64,000 bases of DNA from Actinocrinis sp035653575 (GTDB taxonomy: Bacteria; Actinomycetota; Actinomycetes; Streptomycetales; Catenulisporaceae). Positions 27,518 to 35,129 of this stretch are shown here, one piece after another. How positions within the stretch are numbered: the first letter of the stretch is position 1; every line of letters starts with the position of its first letter. Made by a program: the position numbers and the translations under genes. The stretch spans positions 1-64,000 of the forward strand of contig NZ_DASRBQ010000097.1 in the NCBI RefSeq assembly GCF_035653575.1, read 5' to 3'. The notes beneath the pieces were generated by a model. It had not been told where the DNA came from. It ran no database searches and saw only the letters and a list, made by a program, of their open reading frames with translations.

Positions 27518-29026
27518 CTACGGCAAGTCGGGCAACGGCGCAGCGGACACCCAGGAGCCCATGAATGCGGTCAAGTCCTGCGCGGTGTAGACATCGGGAA
27601 CCACCTGGAGGAAATCCTCGGTCTGCGCGGCGCCGCTCTGGTTGCGGCTGCACCACACCCGCAGCACTTGGAAGAAGGTGTAGTCGCCCATCGTCAGCCG
27701 CAACGCGTGCAGGAAGCAGGCGCCGCGCAGCGCGACCCGCTCATCCAGGATCCGCTCGGCACCCGGGTCGGAAAGCACGAGGTCCTGAGCGAGGCCGCGC
27801 AACCGCGTCATCGCGGCCCGCGCCGACGTGTCCGCGCTCGCGCCGCCCGACTTCTCCAGCCAGACCCATTCCGCGTATCGCGCGAACGCGGTGCTCAACC
27901 AGATGTTCGCCCAACTGCTGACCGAGACACTAGCTCCGAACCACTGCGCGGCAAGGGCGCGAGCCACCAGGTTCTCATGGGTGCGCTTCCCGTCGATCAT
28001 CAACGCGTCGAGCAGACCGAGAGTCTGGGCGCCGTAGATCCCGCCGAGCGGACCGGCAGGGCTCAGTGCGTTCACAGCGTCAAGGACCGCAGTACCGTAC
28101 ACGTCGAACGGGTACGGCCCGAACAGCGACGTGAACATCTTGAGCATCTCGCTCTGCCTGCCGAGGTCGGTCCGCGCTTGATCCGCGAGCCGAGCCGGGA
28201 ACGCATCGCGGATCTGTACGCCGGCCGGGCCGGAGGAGGTCTCGATCGTGAGGTCTCCGATGGCGACCGTGGCGAGGTAGGCCGCCATCGGACCGTCGTG
28301 CCGATACGTCCAGCGGGTACCGAAGTTCTGCGGCTGCTTGCCGACGAGCCGTCCGTTCGCGAGCACCGAGGCTCCGGCAGGCGCCGTCACCGAGATCTCG
28401 TAGGCGGCCTTGAGCGAGGGATGATCGGCGCAGGGGAACCAGGTAGGCGCGCCGATTGGAAGCGAAACCGCGGTGATGTCAGCCGCAGCCGCGCCAGCCG
28501 TACCGGCCTGCCAGCCGACGCTCCCAACCCCGGTCACGCTAACCGGTCCCGGCTGCCCGGAGTAGGCGATCTCCAGCAACGCCATCCGTCCACTGGGTAG
28601 CACGGCGCTCGGTTGGATGTGCAGCTTGTCGCCTTGTCGGGAGAACCGCGCCATTGCCCCGTTCGCCCGAACAGAAACGACGGTCATACCGGCGACCAGA
28701 TCAAGACTCAGCCCGGAAAGCGCGGAATATGGCAGAAGCCTGATTGTCGCGGTACCGGCGATGCGACCCACCGCCTGCGCATAAGACAGATCCAGCGCGT
28801 AATGGTTGACCAGGAACCCTCCGGCGCCATGTCCCGGAAAGTACGGATCGAACGATGTGGTCGCGGCGTCGCCAGGCGTCGCAGGCACCCCGCCAGTTCC
28901 CGTTCCCGCAGCGCATGCCCCGAGCCCGCCAGCAACCGCCGCCGCACCGACCGTACGCAATGCCGCGCGCCGGCTCAACGCACCGGACCCGGCTCGTCCT
29001 CCCGGCAGGGACGCACGCGCCGACAC
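27518..29026 (-). CDS. M1-peptidase-like lipoprotein with destroyed active site (pseudoenzyme)
   Basis: 502 residues. The N-terminus carries twin arginines (19-20) and a lipobox LGAC (Cys38), suggesting export as a lipoprotein, possibly by Tat. The body follows the M1 metallopeptidase plan: beta-sandwich domain, then thermolysin-like domain. However, where active enzymes have HELAHQWFG, this has RALAAQWFG (residues 356-364), and NEGFATY is STAFARY; GAMEN is also absent (GGIYGAQ). All three zinc ligands and the catalytic Glu are therefore missing while the fold-determining residues remain. It probably binds peptides or acts as a scaffold. GGAGG precedes the GTG by 6 bases. Confidence 0.85.
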   Translation of the reverse strand: MSARASLPGGRAGSGALSRRAALRTVGAAAVAGGLGACAAGTGTGGVPATPGDAATTSFDPYFPGHGAGGFLVNHYALDLSYAQAVGRIAGTATIRLLPYSALSGLSLDLVAGMTVVSVRANGAMARFSRQGDKLHIQPSAVLPSGRMALLEIAYSGQPGPVSVTGVGSVGWQAGTAGAAAADITAVSLPIGAPTWFPCADHPSLKAAYEISVTAPAGASVLANGRLVGKQPQNFGTRWTYRHDGPMAAYLATVAIGDLTIETSSGPAGVQIRDAFPARLADQARTDLGRQSEMLKMFTSLFGPYPFDVYGTAVLDAVNALSPAGPLGGIYGAQTLGLLDALMIDGKRTHENLVARALAAQWFGASVSVSSWANIWLSTAFARYAEWVWLEKSGGASADTSARAAMTRLRGLAQDLVLSDPGAERILDERVALRGACFLHALRLTMGDYTFFQVLRVWCSRNQSGAAQTEDFLQVVPDVYTAQDLTAFMGSWVSAAPLPDLP

Positions 29027-29339
29027 AGCGGACCTCCCGTCAGACCGGACGAGCCCGCGGTTAAGAGCCGCAGTAACTCACGCGGTGGACACAGTAGTAA
29101 TGGACGACAGTAGTAACGCGCACCATTGGACACAGTGCAGGCGGCCGATCTACGGCCAGGTCCCAACCTACCGGTTCGGCACTCCACTTCCGGCTACGAA
29201 CCGGTGGCCGTGCGTCGTCCATGTCGGTACCCTTCGATAGGGTGTCCTCCGCCAGACGGCGCGCCAGGCGTCGCAACCCACGGCGGGGCGACAACGGAAG
29301 AGCAGTGTCACACGAGGGGAACCGAGGGGATCCGGCGTC
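29027..29339. other. 313-bp divergent region between M1-like lipoprotein and type VII cluster
   Basis: Contains three direct repeats (29086-29141, listed separately) and TAGGGT at 29238-29243, a likely -10 for the rightward type VII cluster. No gene was found. Confidence 0.5.
29086..29141. repeat. Three direct repeats in the divergent promoter region
   Basis: TGGACACAGTAGTAA (29086-29100), TGGACGACAGTAGTAA (29101-29116) and a degenerate TGGACACAGTGCAGG (29127-29141). They look like iterated binding sites for a regulator controlling the M1-like gene, the type VII genes or both. Confidence 0.5.
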
Positions 29340-29753
29340 ATGGGTAGTAGCTTCAGAGTCGAGTTAGAGGAGCTCGAAGCGGTCAGGGCCAAGCTCCAGG
29401 CACTGCTCCAGGACCACTTCCAGGCGCCGACCAGCCCGCTCGCACCGAACACGTTCCACAACAACACCGCCTCGGACATCCAGCAGACCGCCGCTCCAGG
29501 CGGCATCAAGCGGGCCGAGGCGATGTCCGACGGCGGTTCGTCCAACTTCGGCGACACGAACAACGGACTCGACGCGGCGTACAAGCTGAACACGGCGAAC
29601 GGCCAGGTACAGCAGGCGATCTACGGCCTCATCAACGAGGTCAACCAGAAGATCACCGATCTGCACGACCGGATCCAGAAGACGCACCAGCTCTACTCGA
29701 CCACTGAGAGCAACCTGCAGCTGGACATGACCCAGGTCCAGAAGGACACCTGA
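29340..29753 (+). CDS. Probable type VII (ESX-like) secreted helical protein
   Basis: 137-residue mostly helical protein without signal peptide. It lacks a WXG motif but has the type VII export-type motif YxxxE (Tyr119-Glu123, LYSTTES) in the C-terminal helix. Two helical segments (about 5-25 and 78-130) flank a polar loop, as in WXG100-like hairpins. It is encoded 86 bp before a WXG-containing protein and followed by a mycosin gene, which supports a substrate or partner role. Family assignment rests on context and motif rather than clear similarity. Confidence 0.6.
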   Translation: MGSSFRVELEELEAVRAKLQALLQDHFQAPTSPLAPNTFHNNTASDIQQTAAPGGIKRAEAMSDGGSSNFGDTNNGLDAAYKLNTANGQVQQAIYGLINEVNQKITDLHDRIQKTHQLYSTTESNLQLDMTQVQKDT

Positions 29754-29839
29754 TTCCGGTCCGCCGCCTAGGCGATCGGGTCGGATCGGGTCGGGAACGG
29801 AACGCGACGGAAGCGGAAGACGCGGGGTAGGGCAGTCCA

Positions 29840-31348
29840 ATGCCGAATCAGTTCAACCAGAGCACCGTCCAGCAGTACGGCGGCGTCGCGTGGGCCAAGC
29901 AGCAGGCCGAGGCGCTCAGCCCGGAGGCGATCGGCGTCCAGATCAGCGGCTACGAGGACGTCAACAAGTCGCTGAACAACATCATCGACACGCTCAACAA
30001 GGCGAACGCGTCGCTCCAGTCGGCGTGGTCCGGTGACGCGGCGACGGCGGCGACCCAGACGTTCACCGACACGTCGAACCATGCGCAGAACGTCGTCACC
30101 ACGGTCAACAACACGATCAACCAGCTGAAGACCGCGCAGTCCGCCGCCACCGCAGCCAAGCAGGCGATGAAGAGCGTGCCCGACGAGAAGCCCGTGCCCT
30201 CCGGCGGCTTCTTCAGCGGCATCACGAACACGGTCTCGGACATCTTCACGGGGACCGACCCGGTTCAGCAGGCCCAGCAGCACAACCTCGCCGCGCGGAA
30301 CCAGGCTGCTGACGTGCTCAACAAGCTCTCGTCGAGCTACGAGTCCGCGGCGAACAACATGAGCACCATCGCGGCAAGTCACGACACCGGCTTCACTCCG
30401 ACTTCCGCGCCCCCAGCAGGGGGCTTCAACTTGGGCAGCGGCTCCTACAGCGGAGGCTCAGGCGCTGCAGCGGGCTATGGCTTCAGCGGAGGATCGGCCA
30501 CCGGAGGCGGGAAGACGACGCGTCAGCCGACTGTCGGCGGCGTGACCAACGGCCTCTTCGAAGAGACGACTACCGCGCACACCGGACCACTCACGGCCTC
30601 CCCTACTCCGACACCTACCGGGCTCGAAAACCTCAACACGACGACCACCACCACGACGCCCGGGCCGATTTTCGGCACTCCCGGCGGTGGCCTGCCATTT
30701 CCTGCCGGGGAAGAGACGACCAAACCCGGCGGAGGAAGCGGCAGCCCCTTTGGCGACGGCCTGAATGAAGAGGGCAAGACCGGCGGCACGTCCAAGGTCA
30801 GTTCCAACGTCTTCGGTGAGGACGGCTTCGGAGACGAGTCCAGTGGCGGCCCGGCTCGCCGCACGGCTTCGAACCTCGGCGGCAACCTCGAAGGGGAGGA
30901 CGGAGCGGAGTCCGGACGCGCCGGGGCATCGGGCACTGGCGCTGCCGAAGGCGAGCAGCAGTCTGCTATGCACGGAATGGGCGGCCGACGCGGCGGCGGA
31001 TCCTCGAGTGAGGAAGAGCTCGGATCCTCCAAGTATTCGCGCGGCAAGTTCTTCGGCGGCGACGAAGCCGGTTCCGGCGAGGAGGAGTGGGTTCAGCCCT
31101 CGATCGGCGGTAACGAATCGCTGCTGGTCAAGGACTCAGGACGCGGAGCCAGTACCGGTCGGGTAACGTCGGCGTACGACGGGGCGACGGATGCCGACGG
31201 CAACCCCTTGCGGATGGTCCGGGGTGCCGGCAGGAGCGGTGCGAGTCGCGACGAGGACGACGAGCGCGGTGAGCGCCCTGATTACCTTAAGGAAGACCCG
31301 GAATGGTGGCAGTCCGCGCAGAGAGTAGCCCCGCCGGTGGTGGAGTAG
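29840..31348 (+). CDS. WXG100-type protein with long disordered tail, probable type VII substrate
   Basis: 502 residues. The first 180 are helical, with a WXG motif (Trp63-Ser-Gly65, SAWSGDAATAA) in a helix-turn-helix arrangement. The rest is Gly/Ser/Thr/Pro-rich and acidic, probably disordered, ending in an acidic stretch. This resembles the PPE/WXG-with-tail substrates of ESX systems. It is the middle gene of a three-gene set with the small helical protein before and the mycosin after. No Cys residues are present. Confidence 0.7.
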   Translation: MPNQFNQSTVQQYGGVAWAKQQAEALSPEAIGVQISGYEDVNKSLNNIIDTLNKANASLQSAWSGDAATAATQTFTDTSNHAQNVVTTVNNTINQLKTAQSAATAAKQAMKSVPDEKPVPSGGFFSGITNTVSDIFTGTDPVQQAQQHNLAARNQAADVLNKLSSSYESAANNMSTIAASHDTGFTPTSAPPAGGFNLGSGSYSGGSGAAAGYGFSGGSATGGGKTTRQPTVGGVTNGLFEETTTAHTGPLTASPTPTPTGLENLNTTTTTTTPGPIFGTPGGGLPFPAGEETTKPGGGSGSPFGDGLNEEGKTGGTSKVSSNVFGEDGFGDESSGGPARRTASNLGGNLEGEDGAESGRAGASGTGAAEGEQQSAMHGMGGRRGGGSSSEEELGSSKYSRGKFFGGDEAGSGEEEWVQPSIGGNESLLVKDSGRGASTGRVTSAYDGATDADGNPLRMVRGAGRSGASRDEDDERGERPDYLKEDPEWWQSAQRVAPPVVE

Positions 31349-31392
31349 TCGATCGAAGTAGGAATCGAAGTTCCTATCAAAGTACGTTGAGA

Positions 31393-32733
31393 GTGCAGCA
31401 GCAGAGGGCTGGATTGCGGCGTGTAGGCAGCGCGGTGGCGATGGCCGCGCTGCTGGCCGTTCCGGTGCTCGCCGCGAGTCCGGCGCATGCGTATTCAAGC
31501 CAGCAGTGGGCGCTGGACTATCTCAAAGCCAGCCAGGATTGGCAGGTCTCGAAGGGCGCTAACGTCACCGTCGCGGTATTGGACTCCGGAGTCGCGTCGA
31601 TTTCAGACCTGAGCGGCCAGGTGCTATCCGGCGCGGACTTCGCCAACGGCACGACGAGTGGCGGTAACGGTGAGACCGACACCGACAACGATGGCCACGG
31701 CACCGGAATGGCATCCGTGATCGCCGGGAACGGTACAAACGTCACCGGCCTCGCCCCATCTGCGAAGATTCTTCCCGTCCGCATCGACGCTTCCAGTGCC
31801 AGCGGCTTGTTCGGGCCTAACATCGCTGCCGGAATCCGATACGCAGTAAATCAACACGTGGGCGTCATCAATCTCTCGATCGGTGGAGCTAACGATCTCG
31901 GCCCCGACGTATCCGGCGCGATCGCTCAAGCGGTCGCAGCTAATATCGTCGTGGTCGCCGCCACCGGCAATCAAGACAACGGCACTACGACGGTGCAGTA
32001 TCCGGCTGCGTACCCAGGTGTGATCGCTGTCGGCGCAATCGACCAAAGCGGTCAGATCTGGTCGCAGTCGAGCTATGGAGCGCGGACCACTCTCGCCGCA
32101 CCTGGAGTGCAGATCTACCGGGACAACAACTTCGGGCAGCAGGGTACGTCTTCCGGCACGTCCGAGGCCACGGCTTACGTCTCGGCCACGGCCGCTCTGA
32201 TCCGCAGCGCGCACCCCGACTGGACGGCCGGCCAGGTGATTCGCGACCTGATCAGCACCGCCGACCCGGGCTCCGGTCAAACCGCCGGACAGCACAGCGA
32301 CCAATATGGCTACGGCATCATCGACCCCCTCAAGGCCCTGCAAGCGTCCGCGCCGTCCGACACTTCGAACCCGCTGCTTGGGGCGTCCGGCGCCAGTGCG
32401 ACCCCGGGTTCCGGTTCCGTCGGCAACGCGTCCAGCTCGCCGACCGCTGCCGCCTCGCCGTCAAGCTCGTCGCACATCGGTCTGATCATCGGTGTGGTCG
32501 TGGGTGTGTTCATCGTCCTCGGGCTAGCACTGCTCATCGTCGCGCTCGCTCGGCGTGGACGCGGAGGGCCGAAGCCGCCCTCGGGCCCCGGCCAACACGG
32601 CGGCGGTTACCAGCCGCCCAATCCGCAGCAGAACCCGTACCAGCAGCAAAGTCCGTACCAGCAGCAGAACCCATATCAGCAGTCGCCGTATCAGCAGCAG
32701 CCACCGCAGTATCCGCAGAATCCGAATCAGTAG
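31393..32733 (+). CDS. Type VII secretion-associated serine protease (mycosin, S8 family)
   Basis: Membrane-anchored subtilisin-like protease, about 446 residues. Signal peptide, then the S8 triad: Asp in VAVLDSGVA, His in DNDGHGTGMAS, Ser in SGTSEATAYVSATAAL. The oxyanion Asn lies in ATGNQDNG. A Ser/Ala linker, one membrane helix (IGLIIGVVVGVFIVLGLALL) and a Gln/Pro/Tyr-rich cytoplasmic tail end the protein, as in MycP. GTG 31393 gives a classic signal peptide; an earlier ATG at 31303 with AAGGAAG upstream would overlap the previous gene by 46 bases. The usual serine neighbourhood GTSFA is altered to GTSEA. Confidence 0.85.
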   Translation: MQQQRAGLRRVGSAVAMAALLAVPVLAASPAHAYSSQQWALDYLKASQDWQVSKGANVTVAVLDSGVASISDLSGQVLSGADFANGTTSGGNGETDTDNDGHGTGMASVIAGNGTNVTGLAPSAKILPVRIDASSASGLFGPNIAAGIRYAVNQHVGVINLSIGGANDLGPDVSGAIAQAVAANIVVVAATGNQDNGTTTVQYPAAYPGVIAVGAIDQSGQIWSQSSYGARTTLAAPGVQIYRDNNFGQQGTSSGTSEATAYVSATAALIRSAHPDWTAGQVIRDLISTADPGSGQTAGQHSDQYGYGIIDPLKALQASAPSDTSNPLLGASGASATPGSGSVGNASSSPTAAASPSSSSHIGLIIGVVVGVFIVLGLALLIVALARRGRGGPKPPSGPGQHGGGYQPPNPQQNPYQQQSPYQQQNPYQQSPYQQQPPQYPQNPNQ

Positions 32734-32787
32734 CAGCGGCGTCGCAAGGCCACGCTAGGCGCGCACTCGACGTCAACACCACGAACA

Positions 32788-32836
32788 AAAGCTGTAGGCC
32801 GCCACCCGGAATCCCTGGGCGGCGGCCTACAGCTTT
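32788..32836. terminator. Bidirectional terminator between mycosin and sepF-like genes
   Basis: Sixteen-bp perfect stem (32788-32803 with 32821-32836, core GCTGTAGGCCGCC) bounded by A-runs on the left and TTT on the right, so it works as an intrinsic terminator for both convergent genes. Confidence 0.85.
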
Positions 32837-32846
32837 ACTGGCTTTC

Positions 32847-33215
32847 TCAGTCCTGGTTGAAGAACCCGGGGTCCGTGGACGGGCTGTGTGCGCCGTCCAT
32901 CAGCTCAGTGCCCTGCGGCGAGAGCAGGAAGACCCGGGAGGCCACCCGCTCTATTCCACCGCGCAGCGAGAAGATCAGGCCCGAGGCGAAGTCGACGATC
33001 CGCTTCGCGTCCGCCTCCTCCAGGTCGGCGAGGTTCATGATGACCGGGATCCCGTCCCGGAAGAACTCGCCGATCACCTTCGCGTCGGTGAAGCTCTGCG
33101 GGCGCACGGTCGCGATCCGGTAGCCGGGCTGCGCTCCGAGCTCCTCGCCGTACCACCGCTCGCCGTCGTCGACCGGCACCAAATGCGGGGCGGTCGCCCT
33201 GCGGCTCGAAACCAT
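32847..33215 (-). CDS. SepF-family cell-division protein (paralogue)
   Basis: 122 residues. It contains the SepF core: YRIATVRPQSFTDAKVIGEF, DGIPVIMNLADLEEADAKRI, VDFASGLIFSLRGGIERVAS and VFLLSPQGTEL. SepF links FtsZ filaments to the membrane in Gram-positive division; actinomycetes often carry one copy in the dcw cluster and extra short copies elsewhere. The N-terminus is only about 27 residues before the core and lacks an obvious amphipathic membrane anchor, so this is probably an accessory SepF. GGAGG stands 6 bases before the ATG at 33215. Confidence 0.88.
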   Translation of the reverse strand: MVSSRRATAPHLVPVDDGERWYGEELGAQPGYRIATVRPQSFTDAKVIGEFFRDGIPVIMNLADLEEADAKRIVDFASGLIFSLRGGIERVASRVFLLSPQGTELMDGAHSPSTDPGFFNQD

Positions 33216-33544
33216 CGCACGCCTCCCTTCCGGACCAGCTGTCAACCTGCCACGCCGAGCACTCGCCGATTCACTGCGAGAATCACGACGCGTCATGCGC
33301 GTGATGCCCCATCAGCGGGTCGCTCATTCGAGTGTTTCTCTTCTTAGCTGTCTACGCTAGCCGGTTTTCCGCTTGGACGACTCGCGACGCGCCGAAATCT
33401 GTCGGAGGTAGGTGGTATACGCGCCGCGGCGCGGTCAGTCCGCTGGAGCCCGCCCCGGCCCGAGCTCCTTCGATCCAGCCAACCGCGCCCCGTCGCATCA
33501 GCCGCGCCCGTCAGCCGCGCCCCGTCACGCCGCCGCGCGCTGCG
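33216..33544. other. 329-bp gap between sepF-like and tipA-like genes
   Basis: No gene seen. It must hold the sepF-like promoter; TAGCGT/TAGACA elements near 33348-33360 on the minus strand are possible -10 sequences. The part near 33480-33540 is simple GC-rich repeat (CCGCGCCCCGTC-like). Confidence 0.4.
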
Positions 33545-34291
33545 CTATGCCAGGTTCGCTTCCGCGTAGGCAGCCATGGCTTCGCGCAGGTATCGAGCGG
33601 TGCCCTCGCCGTGCTTGTCGTAGTACTGCCGGAAGCGCTCATCGGCCACGTACATGTCGCCGAGCCCCCGATAGGCGGCAGCGTTGGGCGTCCAGAACAG
33701 AGACACCCACTCGTAGTGTTCGGCCACGGCCTCTTGCGTACGCGGGTCGTCGACCGGCACGGACTCGGCCGCCAGCGTCGCGAACCGCTGCGCCAGGTCG
33801 ACGCCCCGTCGCGCCGCGTCGGCGAAGTCCTCCCGGCTCCAGTTCGCGGTCCGCCGGCGCGACTCGGCCGCGCCCTCCGGCCACCGCTCCTGCACCTCCG
33901 CCTCGTATCGCGAAGCGTCGAAGCCCTCGAACAGCTCCTCCACGTCCATTTCCTCTCCTCCAGCCAGCTCATCGATCGTTCGCTGCACCGTGCGCGCCAG
34001 CCGCGTGAGCCGCTCGCTCTCGGCCAGCAGCCACGTGCGGTGCCGATCGAGCACGTCGCGGGTGCCGCGCCGGTCCTGGTCGTCGATCACCGACGCGATC
34101 GCGTCGAGGCCCAGGCCGAGGTCACGCAGCAGCAGAATCCGCTGCAGGCGAAGCAGCTGTTCCCGCTCGTAAAGGCGCACCCCGCCCGCCCCGGTGCCGG
34201 CCGGCCGCAGCAATCCGATCGCGTCGTAGTGCCGCAGCGTCCGCGTCGTAATCTTCGAAAGCCGCGCGACCTGCGCAATGGTCCAGCTCAC
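33545..34291 (-). CDS. MerR-family regulator with TipAS-like antibiotic-recognition domain
   Basis: 248 residues. The N-terminal MerR helix-turn-helix (IAQVARLSKITTRTLRHYDA, then RLYEREQLLRLQRILLLRDL) and dimerisation coiled coil (75-110) are followed by a TipAS-type domain (125-248; WSREDFADAARRG, EHYEWVSLFW, YRGLGDMYVADERFRQYYDK). In Streptomyces lividans TipAL such a domain traps thiopeptides and switches on transcription. Start GTG with AAGGAGG 7 bases upstream. Its own promoter has the 19-base spacer expected of MerR-controlled genes, so autoregulation is likely. Confidence 0.92.
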   Translation of the reverse strand: MSWTIAQVARLSKITTRTLRHYDAIGLLRPAGTGAGGVRLYEREQLLRLQRILLLRDLGLGLDAIASVIDDQDRRGTRDVLDRHRTWLLAESERLTRLARTVQRTIDELAGGEEMDVEELFEGFDASRYEAEVQERWPEGAAESRRRTANWSREDFADAARRGVDLAQRFATLAAESVPVDDPRTQEAVAEHYEWVSLFWTPNAAAYRGLGDMYVADERFRQYYDKHGEGTARYLREAMAAYAEANLA

Positions 34292-34706
34292 GGTCTTTCC
34301 TCCTTCGCCGACGACGCTAGGCGTTGACGCAGCGTAAAGCGCAAGTCGAAAGGTTCATCGGACTCGCGCGCGCGAAATCACCGCGGCAAGTAGCGGGCCG
34401 AATCAGATCAGCCTACGAACTCCCCCCCACCAGCCCGGCCGACGAGTGCTCCGCTCACCAGAGGTCCAACCGGCTGATATTTGGCTGATCGTAGGTTCGC
34501 CAGAAAGAAGGATCAACACACCGCATCCGTGCCTCCCCGCCGACAGGGCTCGTTGGGCTGCACGTGACGCCCCCGGGGGGACCGAGCTTGAGAAAGACCC
34601 AGTCAAAAACCGGCCGGGCCAGACCGGGACGTCACAGTGCCCTGAGTAGTGACAAAACCGAACCGCCGCCGCGTGCCCCAACCGGGCCGCGGCAAGGAGG
34701 AATCCG
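34292..34706. other. 415-bp divergent region before the chaplin genes
   Basis: Contains the tipA-like promoter at 34314-34344 and, just before 34707, the strong AAGGAGG of the short chaplin. No gene and no clear chaplin promoter were recognised in the middle. Confidence 0.5.
34314..34344 (-). promoter_or_regulatory. MerR-type promoter of the tipA-like gene
   Basis: On the minus strand TTGCGC (34344-34339), a 19-base spacer and TAGCGT (34319-34314). The lengthened spacer, with an imperfect inverted repeat (TTGCGC...GCGTCAA) inside, is the hallmark of promoters activated by MerR-family proteins through DNA untwisting. Confidence 0.65.
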
Positions 34707-34940
34707 ATGAACCTCAAGAAGCTCGCCGTGCTGACCGCGGCCACCAGCGGCGTCGTCCTGGCCGGCGCCGGCGCGGCCATGGCCGACACCTCGGCCGACG
34801 GCTCGGCGACCAACTCCCCCGGCATCGTCTCGGGCAACAACACCCAGATTCCGGTGCACATCCCGGTCAACGTGACCGGCAACGGGGTCAACATCATCGG
34901 TCTGCTCGACTCGGTCTTCGACAACCACAGCGAGAACTGA
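34707..34940 (+). CDS. Short chaplin lacking cysteines (ChpE-like)
   Basis: 77-residue secreted amyloid-type surface protein that helps aerial hyphae break the water surface. Signal peptide 1-26 (cut after AMA), chaplin domain 37-73 (SPGIVSGNNTQIPVHIPVNV, then NIIGLLDSVF). The two cysteines normal for chaplins are replaced (VNVTGN, DNHS), as in Streptomyces ChpE. AAGGAGG lies 7 bases before the ATG. It is followed 189 bp downstream by a long chaplin gene, with a terminator between them. Confidence 0.92.
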   Translation: MNLKKLAVLTAATSGVVLAGAGAAMADTSADGSATNSPGIVSGNNTQIPVHIPVNVTGNGVNIIGLLDSVFDNHSEN

Positions 34941-34967
34941 CCGCCGGCCGGCATAGACCGGCCGACC

Positions 34968-35000
34968 GGAGCCCGGCCCGCCTAGCGCGCGCCGGGCTCC
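34968..35000 (+). terminator. Hairpin terminator after the short chaplin gene
   Basis: Ten-bp perfect stem GGAGCCCGGC/GCCGGGCTCC with a 13-base loop, followed by GCCCGTTTAGTTG. Confidence 0.65.
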
Positions 35001-35129
35001 GCCCGTTTAGTTGTACCGCAGCACCGGAATTCACTCGTCCGCAGGATTCGTCGGATTTGCGGTAACCCCGATCGTCACACCTCGTTCCCTTGGTTATCGG
35101 GTTGGCATTGATAGACACGAGGTTCACGT

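Noticed and set aside
31359..31376. TAGGAA-tcgaag-TTCCTA inverted repeat before the mycosin start
   Set aside because: Only 6-bp arms in an A/T-richer spot; it may affect the mycosin start but there is no supporting promoter or second copy.
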